Origin: Deltaproteobacteria bacterium RIFOXYA12_FULL_61_11
Lineage (GTDB): Bacteria > Bdellovibrionota_F > JAHFAK01 > YA12-FULL-61-11
Assembly: GCA_001799195.1 (NCBI GenBank)
Contig: MGSU01000125.1
Span: 1 to 8,205 of the forward strand
Direction: 5' to 3'
DNA: 8,205 nucleotides
Shown here: piece after piece, positions 1 to 5,911 of the stretch
How positions within the stretch are numbered: the first letter of the stretch is position 1
Layout of the letters: the number at the start of each line of letters is the position of its first letter
The notes under the pieces: model-generated
The model's input: only the letters and a program-made list of their open reading frames with translations
The model's database searches: none
What the model was told of the DNA's origin: nothing
Position numbers and translations under genes: made by a program

Positions 1-656
1 GCGCCCCGTGCGTGCCCAAACAGCTCGCTCTCGACCAACTCCGCGGGCAGGGCTCCGCAATTGATCGGAACGAAGCGTCGATCCCTTCTTGCACTCTGGT
101 AGTGGATGGCGCGCGCCGCAAGCTCTTTGCCCGTGCCGCTCTCACCGGTGATGAGCACGGTGATGTCGAGCCCCGCTGCCTGCTCGAGGAGCCGAAATAC
201 GTCCTGTATTGTCCGGCTCTTACCGATGATGTTGTGAAAGGAGTGACGGGACTGCAGCTCCTTGCGGAGATTGGTGGCCTGCTCCTTCAGCCGCTTGCGT
301 TCCAGCGCACGGGTCACGGTCAGCACTGCAGCGTCCGGGTCGAATGGCTTCTGGAGATAGTCGTACGCTCCCTGTTTCATCGCCTCGACAGCGTCGTTGA
401 CTGTTGCGTACGCCGTCATCATCACGACCTCGGTGTCCGGTTGCCGCCGTTTCACGGCCTTCAGCACTGCAAGGCCGTCCGCACCGGGCATCTTGAGGTC
501 GGTGACCACCACGTCGAAATCCTGGGCTTCCACCAGAGAGAGCGCTCGTCCCCCCTCGGCTGCTGTTGTTAACTCGCAGTCGTCGCCCAGGATCTTGGCG
601 AACAGCTTCAGCATGTTTTCCTTATCGTCCACGACAAGGATGCGCGCTCGAGTCAT
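1..656 (-). CDS. NtrC-family sigma54-dependent response regulator, partial (3' end outside window)
   Basis: Only the first 218 residues are visible. Residues 4-118 form a receiver domain: acidic pair D10/D11, phospho-acceptor D53 in VTDLKMPG, T81 in MMTAYAT and K103 in LQKPF. A linker with a charged helix (about 116-137) leads to an AAA+ sigma54-interaction domain starting near residue 143. Its Walker A motif is GESGTGKE (171-178), and ELFGHARG lies at the cut edge, exactly where the GAFTGA loop should follow. The missing part should hold the rest of the ATPase and a Fis-type helix-turn-helix, by family knowledge. The ATG at 656 is preceded by GAGG with a 6-nt spacer and overlaps the kinase stop (ATGA), so the two genes are co-translated. 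Context makes it the likely activator of the sigma54 promoter at 2328-2344. It resembles ZraR/NtrC/AtoC in architecture rather than OmpR-type CusR. Confidence 0.96.
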   Translation of the reverse strand, partial: MTRARILVVDDKENMLKLFAKILGDDCELTTAAEGGRALSLVEAQDFDVVVTDLKMPGADGLAVLKAVKRRQPDTEVVMMTAYATVNDAVEAMKQGAYDYLQKPFDPDAAVLTVTRALERKRLKEQATNLRKELQSRHSFHNIIGKSRTIQDVFRLLEQAAGLDITVLITGESGTGKELAARAIHYQSARRDRRFVPINCGALPAELVESELFGHARG

Positions 657-2104
657 AGCGTTCCTCTCCGGGATGGATGCGGTAGAAGCAGGACGAGCCG
701 GGAGCCACGCTCGGGAGTTTCGGCCGTAAGGTCCCCCCCGTGCGCCCGTGCAATGGCACGCGACACCGCGAGGCCCAGTCCGGTGCCACCTTGTTTGGTG
801 GTAAAGAAGGGCTCAAACAGGTGTTCGCGTACCTCGTCCTGAAGACCAGGTCCGCTGTCGCTGATCATGAGCTCGGCCTGATCCTCGTGGTCGACGATTC
901 GCGCCTCTACGTGACCCTCCGATCCAACTGCCTCCACCGCGTTCTTCACGAGGTTGAAAACTATCTGGCGCAGCTTGAGAGCGTCGCCCGGCACTGAGGA
1001 CTCTCCCTCAACGTTAATGGAGATACCCTCGGCTTGTTCCGAATCCGCCAGGCTCGCGACCACGTCATCGGCGAGCTCCCGCAAGTCCACGAGGTTGACC
1101 CCAGGATTGATTGGCCGTGAAAGGTCGAGCAGCCCGTCGACGATCTCTTTGCAGCGCAGCGTCTCGGCTTCAATGACCTTGAGGTCCTCTGCGAGACCGG
1201 CCTCAGCCTTCTTGCCGAGAACCCGAACGTAGCCGAGGATGACACCGAGCGGGTTGTTGATCTCGTGCGCAACACCCGCGGCAAGCCTGCCAATGCTCGC
1301 CATTTTTTCGTTGAGCAGCCGCTGGTGTTGGTGCATCTTCACCGAGGCTGCCATCGCGTTGAATTGGCGAGCCAGCGCCCCGAACTCATCCAGCGACTCG
1401 ATCTCTATCCGCGTGTCGAGGTCGCCAGCACCGATCCGCTCCGCTCCCGCCTTGAGCCGCGCGATCGGGCGAGCCACCGAACGGCCAATGACGATGCCGG
1501 CCACCGCGGCAAGCGCGGGAGCAATCAAGAGAAACAGGATCGCCCACGTGAGCGCCCGTCGTTGAATCTCGGGAACAACAGCCTGTAGCTCGAGGACAGA
1601 CTCCGAGAAGCGGTTGGCCAAGTAGCTCGTGTTGTCCTGCGCTATCGCCGCGGAACTCAGCACCTGGCGATGCTCGTTCTGAACCGCTTTGGTCTGCCCC
1701 GCCAGCACGCCGGGCAAGATATTGTTCTGAAAGGATGCATCTATGTCGGTGAGCGCTTGCTCGATCCGCGCAACCCATTGCTGCTCGTCGGGTCTGACCG
1801 CGAACCCACGCATCTCGCGGGCAAGAGCCACCGCCTTATCGCCCGCTCCCTTATAATATTGTAGGTGGCTGTCGTCGCCGATGATGATCGTGTGCGCGAT
1901 GTGGGCGTACTGGTCTCGCACCGCGCTGGCCAGCTCGAGGGTGAGTTGCAACCCCTGGACCCGGTGGCTGGTTTGCCTCAAGGCGGCGTGGATTTGAACG
2001 AGGCCGTGAATGGCAACACCGGCGGTCAACGCATAGAGTGCGATCAACGAGGCAAAGGCCACGAAGAGGCGACGCCCGGTACCCACCCACACGAGGTTCT
2101 TCAT
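653..2104 (-). CDS. Membrane sensor histidine kinase (HAMP-HisKA-HATPase), likely metal-responsive
   Basis: Residue numbers use the ATG at 2104 (483 aa). Topology: TM1 about 13-34, a periplasmic helical sensor of about 150 residues (35-184), TM2 about 185-207, and HAMP about 208-260. The dimerisation/phosphorylation helix carries H280 in AGVAHEINNPLG. The ATPase has the N box (N388 in NLVKNAVEA), G1 box DSGPG (416-420), an F box (EPFFTTK) and the G2 box GGTGLGLA (439-446), so the kinase looks intact. The sensor resembles a four-helix-bundle type and has histidines at 68, 71 and 80 in one helix region, which could bind metal (inference). The start is uncertain. ATG 2104 has GGAG at 5 nt, but an in-frame TTG at 2155 has a perfect AGGAGG at 6 nt and would add 17 residues. 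ATG 2203 lies only about 14 nt after the predicted transcript start and is less likely. The 3' end overlaps the regulator gene by 4 bp. Confidence 0.93.
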   Translation of the reverse strand: MKNLVWVGTGRRLFVAFASLIALYALTAGVAIHGLVQIHAALRQTSHRVQGLQLTLELASAVRDQYAHIAHTIIIGDDSHLQYYKGAGDKAVALAREMRGFAVRPDEQQWVARIEQALTDIDASFQNNILPGVLAGQTKAVQNEHRQVLSSAAIAQDNTSYLANRFSESVLELQAVVPEIQRRALTWAILFLLIAPALAAVAGIVIGRSVARPIARLKAGAERIGAGDLDTRIEIESLDEFGALARQFNAMAASVKMHQHQRLLNEKMASIGRLAAGVAHEINNPLGVILGYVRVLGKKAEAGLAEDLKVIEAETLRCKEIVDGLLDLSRPINPGVNLVDLRELADDVVASLADSEQAEGISINVEGESSVPGDALKLRQIVFNLVKNAVEAVGSEGHVEARIVDHEDQAELMISDSGPGLQDEVREHLFEPFFTTKQGGTGLGLAVSRAIARAHGGDLTAETPERGSRLVLLLPHPSRRGTL

Positions 2105-2161
2105 CACGGCTCCGATGCCGACCCCATTTGATGGTCCGCGTATGCGATGAGCCAACTTCAA

Positions 2162-2167
2162 CCTCCT
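2162..2167 (-). promoter_or_regulatory. Strong Shine-Dalgarno pointing to an alternative TTG start of the kinase
   Basis: On the minus strand this reads AGGAGG, the full anti-16S match. It lies 6 nt before an in-frame TTG (2155-2153). If used, the kinase begins MAHRIRGPSNG and is 500 aa long, with a longer cytoplasmic N-terminus before TM1. The competing ATG at 2104 has only GGAG (2113-2110). The sequence does not settle which is used, and both could be. Confidence 0.5.
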
Positions 2168-2206
2168 CGAAACAACGCGGTTTCTTTCGGTCACGACGGC
2201 CATCAA

Positions 2207-2231
2207 GTAACCCCATGGGTTACAATGTAAC
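2207..2231. promoter_or_regulatory. Overlapping palindromes built on GTAAC half-sites: candidate regulator binding sites / enhancer
   Basis: Three half-sites are packed here: GTAAC (2207-2211), its reverse GTTAC (2219-2223) and GTAAC again (2227-2231). The first two form a perfect inverted repeat with 7-bp arms, GTAACCC-CAT-GGGTTAC (2207-2223). The last two form a perfect 13-bp palindrome, GTTACAATGTAAC (2219-2231). The cluster lies about 125-150 bp upstream of the predicted sigma54 start site and covers the -10 of the kinase promoter. That placement suits binding by the NtrC-type regulator encoded next door, acting as enhancer-bound activator one way and as autoregulator the other. The repeats are seen directly; the bound protein is inferred. 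Confidence 0.65.
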
Positions 2232-2252
2232 TTGTCGGACCTGGCTTTTCAA
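2224..2252 (-). promoter_or_regulatory. Predicted sigma70-type promoter of the kinase-regulator operon
   Basis: Read on the minus strand, TTGAAA (2252-2247, 5 of 6 to the -35 consensus) is followed after exactly 17 nt by TACATT (2229-2224, 4 of 6 to the -10 consensus). Transcription would start near 2217, leaving a leader of about 60 nt to the TTG 2155 start or 110 nt to ATG 2104. The -10 sits inside the palindrome 2219-2231, so anything bound there would block this promoter. This is prediction by consensus only. Confidence 0.5.
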
Positions 2253-2327
2253 CCAAATTTCAGATCGCGAGGGCGACTCATCGATGCAACAGTGCGTATT
2301 TGCTAATGATACTCTCCAGGCTAAGGC

Positions 2328-2344
2328 TTGGCGCGGGAGTTGCT
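2328..2344 (+). promoter_or_regulatory. Sigma54 (-24/-12) promoter of the efflux operon
   Basis: The bases TTGGCGCGGGAGTTGCT match the sigma54 consensus YTGGCACGRNNNTTGCW at 13 of 14 defined positions; the one mismatch is A to G in TGGCAC. The invariant GG (2330-2331) and GC (2342-2343) are separated by 10 nt as required. Transcription would start near 2355, about 30 nt before the lipoprotein ATG. An NtrC-type activator gene lies in the divergent operon, which strongly supports the call. Confidence 0.85.
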
Positions 2345-2370
2345 CATCAAGTAGGCAGGACGGCTCAACC

Positions 2371-2376
2371 AGGAGG
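2371..2376 (+). promoter_or_regulatory. Ribosome-binding site fixing the lipoprotein start
   Basis: A perfect AGGAGG sits 9 nt before the ATG at 2386. The frame stays open far upstream (from 2038, with an internal ATG at 2284). This site and the sigma54 start near 2355 show that the upstream part is not translated. Confidence 0.85.
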
Positions 2377-2385
2377 TTTCTATCA

Positions 2386-2781
2386 ATGAATACAACATGT
2401 TTAGCATTCATCACGCTTCTCGGAATGGCTTCCGTGGTCATGTCGGCTTGTACCAAAGATGGGAGTACTGTGGCTGTGCCCTATCGCGCACAGCAGACCT
2501 CAGCCATGACCGGGCACGAGCAGGTTATCGAGCTGGCAGTCACCGCGGATGGGTTCGTCCCGGAGTCGTTCAAGGTTCACGCCGGGCACCCGGTGAAGCT
2601 TGTCGTCACCCGCAAGGTGGAGCGCACGTGCGCGACAGCTATCGTCATCAAAGATCTCGAGATTTCCGTGCCGTTACCTCTGAACAAGGCAGTCGAGCTC
2701 ACTTTCACGCCAGCTAAGCCCGGTAAAGTCCGTTTCGCCTGTGCGATGGACATGATCGCCGGTGAGATCGTGGTCGAGTGA
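2386..2781 (+). CDS. Cupredoxin-fold lipoprotein, putative periplasmic copper-binding protein
   Basis: A 131-residue exported protein. Residues 1-22 are a signal sequence with a probable lipobox MSAC, which would leave C22 as the lipidated N-terminus. After a short Ser/Ala-rich linker, residues 45-131 form a single plastocyanin-like beta-sandwich of the small cupredoxin_1/EfeO-type class. The motifs are GFVPESFKVHAGHPVKL (56-72), TCATAIVI (81-88), LPLNKAVELTFTP (97-109), and a closing FACAMDMIAGEIVV (117-130). Likely ligands are C82, C119, M121 and M123, a sulfur-rich set suited to Cu(I)/Ag(I); H66 is another candidate. Family homologues occur beside Cus/Czc pumps and copper ATPases. Here it is the first gene after the sigma54 promoter, so it may do the job of CusF, the periplasmic metal chaperone of E. 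coli. That role is inference. The next gene starts 72 nt downstream with no terminator between. Confidence 0.9.
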   Translation: MNTTCLAFITLLGMASVVMSACTKDGSTVAVPYRAQQTSAMTGHEQVIELAVTADGFVPESFKVHAGHPVKLVVTRKVERTCATAIVIKDLEISVPLPLNKAVELTFTPAKPGKVRFACAMDMIAGEIVVE

Positions 2782-2840
2782 CCGATGTGCTGCGTCAGGC
2801 GAAGCTCAACCGCCAACACATCCGAACACCGTACGCTCCA

Positions 2841-2846
2841 AGGAAA
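2841..2846 (+). promoter_or_regulatory. Ribosome-binding site selecting the GTG start of the outer-membrane factor
   Basis: AGGAAA, preceded by A, lies 7 nt before GTG 2854. The ATG at 2785 in the same frame has no comparable site and would bury the signal peptide behind about 30 extra residues. Confidence 0.6.
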
Positions 2847-2853
2847 TCGCGCA

Positions 2854-4317
2854 GTGAGTACCGTAGGCCCCAAGGGACTCGGCCGGCTGCTGACTTTGCT
2901 GCTGATACCCGTGTCGGTGTGCGCACCGATACCGGTTCGGGCACAGACATCCTCGCCGTATGCCCTTCCGTCTGACCCGACCCTGGACCGACTGATCTCC
3001 GAGAGCCTGTCGGCACGCCCCGAGATTGTCGGCGCCGTGGCGACCATTCGCGCGCAGCGAACGCGAGTGCCGCAGGCCGGAGCGTGGCCTGATCCGATGG
3101 TTCAGTTCGGCGTGCAAAACAACGGCTTTACGAGCTGGGAGGTCGGCAGAATGGAGACCAGCTACTACTCCGTTATGGTTTCTCAGACCTTCCCGTGGCC
3201 CGGGAAATCGGGCCTCCAATCCGACATCGCGGAGCTCGGGGTCGGACAGAGCAAGCTGGGAGTCACGCGACTGAGGCTGTCTACCGAGGCCGACGTTCGG
3301 CGTCTGTATGTCGGGCTTCTCCTCGTTCGCGATCGAATAGCCTTGCTCGACCGAGTCACGAGCCTGGGGGAGAAGTCCACCGAGGTCGCACGTTTCGTCT
3401 ACGAGGCCGGGGGCGGTTCCCAGTCGGACCTGCTCCGTTCTCGCCTCGAGTTGCACCGACTGAAGCAGTGGCGTCTCGCGCTCACGGCCGAAGAGTGTAC
3501 CCTGGTGCAGGGGCTCAACCGGCTTCGCGGTCGCCCCCTCGACGAGCTGATCGAAACGAAAATCCATCTTGTCGACCTCGGAATGGGAATGCCGGGCCTG
3601 TTCGAGGAGAAGCAAGCCATCGACGACGCACTAGCGCGCAGCCCCGAGCTTGCGGCGTTGCGAATATCCATCAGCGCGGCTGGCAAGTCGGTGGACCTCG
3701 CGAACCGGAACTACTTCCCCGACCTCGTGGTCAGCGCGGGGATCATGCCTCGCGGGGGCGACTTCGCGCCGATGTGGCTCTTGTCCGTCGGCGGCACCAT
3801 CCCTGTATTCGCGGGGAGTAAACAGAACCGCGCAGTGGAGGAAGGCGAGGCCCGCGCAACCGCTGCGCGAGCCAATGTCGATGGTATGGAGCAGCTCCTT
3901 CGGCTCAGGGTCCGCGAGCGACTGACCTCCCTGGCCGCGTTGTTGGACACCCTGGGCGTCTATAACGATGGCCTCCTCGTGGAATCGCGCGCCACGGCCG
4001 AGAGCGCGCTGACGCAGTACCAGGTTGGCAAGGTCAGCTTCGCCTCCGTGCTAGACGCCAACGCCGGCGTGTTGGCCGACGAAGACGGTTACCTTCAGAC
4101 CCTTGCGGCGGCTAACCAGCTCGTGATCGCCGGGTACGAGCTGAACCTCAACCCCGTCGCAACTTCCGCCGGCAGCGCCATGGGGAGCACGGCCATGCCC
4201 GGTCAAGGCTTCACCAGTGCTGCGCCCAACTACTCGACCGCTTCCGGCGGATCGGCCTCAGACGCAGACCGATCCACGTCGGGGGGATGTGAGAGGAGAA
4301 CAAACTATGCCAACTGA
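2854..4317 (+). CDS. TolC-family outer-membrane efflux factor (CusC/CzcC-like)
   Basis: The protein is 487 aa from GTG 2854. It forms the outer-membrane channel and periplasmic tunnel through which a CusBA-type complex would expel metal. Residues 1-30 are a cleavable signal peptide: K7/R11, a hydrophobic core, then VRA|Q. C23 is not in a lipobox, so unlike E. coli CusC the mature protein is probably not lipidated. Family signatures are the WPDPM segment (78-82), QTFPWPGK (111-118), two long alpha-helical hairpin repeats, and the second-half motifs NRNYFPDLVVSAG and IPVFAGSKQ. The frame ends in an unusual tail of about 53 residues (435-487), rich in Ser, Ala, Gly and Met, after the last recognisable helix (LVIAGYELNLNP). 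The stop lies 11 bp inside the adaptor gene. An alternative ATG at 2785 would add 23 residues. The family is certain; metal specificity comes from context. Confidence 0.93.
   Translation: MSTVGPKGLGRLLTLLLIPVSVCAPIPVRAQTSSPYALPSDPTLDRLISESLSARPEIVGAVATIRAQRTRVPQAGAWPDPMVQFGVQNNGFTSWEVGRMETSYYSVMVSQTFPWPGKSGLQSDIAELGVGQSKLGVTRLRLSTEADVRRLYVGLLLVRDRIALLDRVTSLGEKSTEVARFVYEAGGGSQSDLLRSRLELHRLKQWRLALTAEECTLVQGLNRLRGRPLDELIETKIHLVDLGMGMPGLFEEKQAIDDALARSPELAALRISISAAGKSVDLANRNYFPDLVVSAGIMPRGGDFAPMWLLSVGGTIPVFAGSKQNRAVEEGEARATAARANVDGMEQLLRLRVRERLTSLAALLDTLGVYNDGLLVESRATAESALTQYQVGKVSFASVLDANAGVLADEDGYLQTLAAANQLVIAGYELNLNPVATSAGSAMGSTAMPGQGFTSAAPNYSTASGGSASDADRSTSGGCERRTNYAN
4294..4298 (+). promoter_or_regulatory. 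Ribosome-binding site fixing the adaptor start
   Basis: AGGAG lies 8 nt before ATG 4307, inside the end of the outer-membrane factor gene. The frame is open from an ATG at 4217, but that start has no such site and would add 30 polar residues before the membrane anchor. Confidence 0.8.
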
Positions 4318-5911
4318 AGGTCAACCGCCGGAAGTCCAGTTTCCGGATAGTCGCGTGCCCGAGGCAGCAACACCGCCGTCGGCCCCACCCACGAGATGCG
4401 CTCGGTTCGGTTGGCCCGCCATCGTCCTGGTTGCGATCATAAGCGCTGTGCTGGCCGGCGGCGGGGTCCTTCTACTATCACGAGGAGCCGGTCCTGGTCA
4501 CGAGGGAGCCGCTCACGTCAAAGCGCAATACCAGTGCCCGATGCACCCCAGCATCATACAGGAACACCCGGGCGACTGCCCCATCTGCGGCATGAAGCTC
4601 GTCAAGGTCGAGTCGTGGAAAGGTCCGACGTCTTCGTCGGCGAGCAGTCCGGCGGAAGGCAAGATTGCCTTCTACCGATCTTTGATGGACCCGAAGCAGA
4701 CCTCGCCCACCCCACGCAAGGACGAGATGGGGATGGACTACGCCCCCGTGTTCGAGGACGAGGTGAGCGGAGGGGGCTCCTCCGTGCCGGGCCTTGCCGG
4801 CATCGGCATCGACCCCGAGCGCCAGCAACTCATCGGTCTCAAGACGGCCGAGGTGGTGCGAGGACTGGTGGGGGGGCAGGTGCGGACCTTCGGCCGCGTC
4901 GCCATCGACGAGACCCGGGTCCGCCACATCAACGTGAAGAACGGCGGGTTCGTCGAGCGCATCTTCGTCGACTTCATAGGAAAGCGGGTCAAGCGGGGCG
5001 ATCCCCTCTTTACGCTGTTCAGCCCCGAGCTGCTCGCGGCGCAGAACGAGTTCCTCCTCGCCCTTAGAACGCGCGGCACCCTGGGGACGACGGCCGGGTC
5101 CGGCGACAGCGGGAAGGTACTGGTCGATAGCGCGCGGCGACGCTTGGCGCTCTGGGACGTATCCACAGCAGAGATGCAGCGGCTCGAAGCGACTGGGCAA
5201 CCGACCAAAACCCTGACGTTCTATTCGCCCACTGCGGGAGTCGTGACCAAGAAAGGTGTCGTAGAGGGGATGAAGCTCGAGGCCGGCGCCATGCCCTATG
5301 AGATCGTCGATCTCAGCGTGGTGTGGGTGCTCGCCGATGTCTATGAGAGTGAGCTGCGCTTCGTGAAGGAGGGAACTCCCGCGAAGCTCAAGCTCAAGGC
5401 GTTCCCGGACCGCACGTTCGAGGGAAAAGTCACCTTCCTCGACCCGCTACTCGATCCGCAGACCCGCACCGTCAAGGTCCGCCTCACGTTCCCGAATCCG
5501 AGCGCTGACCTGCGGCCCGAGATGTTCGGCGAGGTCGTCTTGAAGATTGCCTCTCACGAGGGGCTCCAAATCCCCGCGGACGCAATCGTCGACTCGGGCA
5601 CGGCGAAGGTCGTCTTCGTCGCGCAAGGCGAAGGCAAGTTCCAGCCCCGGCAGATCGAGGTCGGGCAGTCCGATGGTACGGTCGTCGAGGTCACGAGTGG
5701 CCTCCACGCGGGCGATCTCGTCGTCACCAGGGCTAACTTCCTCATCGACTCGGAGTCTCGCCTGCGCTCCTCGCTCAACGCCATGTCACCCGCCGAGGGC
5801 AAGCAATCAGAGAGCGCACGAGTACTTCCGCTGTCCGGCACCCAGGGTGCTGGCCAAAAAGCTCCGGCTGGTAAGGACGCAACGCCCGGCCATGTGGGGC
5901 ACCAGCCATGA
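4307..5911 (+). CDS. cusB: RND periplasmic adaptor (membrane fusion protein), CusB-like, with heavy-metal-binding domain
   Basis: The protein is 534 aa. A short Pro-rich cytoplasmic N-terminus (1-35) precedes one membrane anchor (about 36-57); the rest is periplasmic. Residues 75-101 are a heavy-metal-binding domain, YQCPMHP followed by PGDCPICGMKLVKV, with candidate ligands C77, M79, H80, C91, C94 and M96. A second related repeat at 119-150 (YRSLMDP, KDEMGMDYAPV) lacks the cysteines, as is usual in CusB proteins that keep YRxPMDP. From about 165 the adaptor core follows: beta-barrel/lipoyl halves (VKNGGFVERIFVDFIGKRV, 210-228, and FYSPTAGVVTKKGV), a short alpha-hairpin between them (about 240-300), and the membrane-proximal region (VPADAI-like QIPADAI at 421-427). 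CusB links CusA to CusC and delivers metal to the pump. The C-terminus (GHVGHQP) is polar and His-containing. The gene overlaps its neighbours by 11 bp and 4 bp. Confidence 0.94.
   Translation: MPTEGQPPEVQFPDSRVPEAATPPSAPPTRCARFGWPAIVLVAIISAVLAGGGVLLLSRGAGPGHEGAAHVKAQYQCPMHPSIIQEHPGDCPICGMKLVKVESWKGPTSSSASSPAEGKIAFYRSLMDPKQTSPTPRKDEMGMDYAPVFEDEVSGGGSSVPGLAGIGIDPERQQLIGLKTAEVVRGLVGGQVRTFGRVAIDETRVRHINVKNGGFVERIFVDFIGKRVKRGDPLFTLFSPELLAAQNEFLLALRTRGTLGTTAGSGDSGKVLVDSARRRLALWDVSTAEMQRLEATGQPTKTLTFYSPTAGVVTKKGVVEGMKLEAGAMPYEIVDLSVVWVLADVYESELRFVKEGTPAKLKLKAFPDRTFEGKVTFLDPLLDPQTRTVKVRLTFPNPSADLRPEMFGEVVLKIASHEGLQIPADAIVDSGTAKVVFVAQGEGKFQPRQIEVGQSDGTVVEVTSGLHAGDLVVTRANFLIDSESRLRSSLNAMSPAEGKQSESARVLPLSGTQGAGQKAPAGKDATPGHVGHQP

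Larger units (their letters stand above)
2105..2385. other. Divergent intergenic control region
   Basis: This 281-bp gap separates the two-component genes from the efflux operon and is visibly richer in A/T than the coding sequence on either side. It carries the kinase ribosome-binding sites, the GTAAC palindrome cluster, a sigma70-like promoter on the minus strand and a sigma54 promoter on the plus strand, each listed separately. No small gene with a good start and Shine-Dalgarno was found in it. The stretch 2253-2327 shows no recognisable element; an IHF consensus was sought there and not found. Confidence 0.8.

Noticed and set aside
12-729. Plus-strand open frames at the left edge
   Set aside because: They run antisense to the response regulator, whose receiver and Walker A motifs are unambiguous.
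2104-2127. Seven-codon minus-strand frame (MGSASEP) ending at TGATG on the kinase start, a possible leader peptide
   Set aside because: No Shine-Dalgarno precedes it and the overlap can arise by chance in so short a frame.
2219-2231. Similarity to the CopY operator (TACA-N2-TGTA)
   Set aside because: The spacer here is one base rather than two, and no CopY-type repressor gene is in view; the NtrC-type regulator is the better candidate.
2038-2385. Open frame running upstream of the lipoprotein, with an ATG at 2284
   Set aside because: The AGGAGG at 2371 and the predicted sigma54 start near 2355 place translation at 2386, and only that start puts a signal peptide at the N-terminus.
2782-2853. 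Possible terminator or attenuator between the lipoprotein and outer-membrane factor genes
   Set aside because: No stable GC hairpin followed by a T run is visible; the gap looks like an ordinary intra-operon spacer.
2806-3615. Long minus-strand open frame of 269 codons opposite the outer-membrane factor gene
   Set aside because: It lies antisense to a well-supported TolC-family gene and shows no domain, signal or initiation site.
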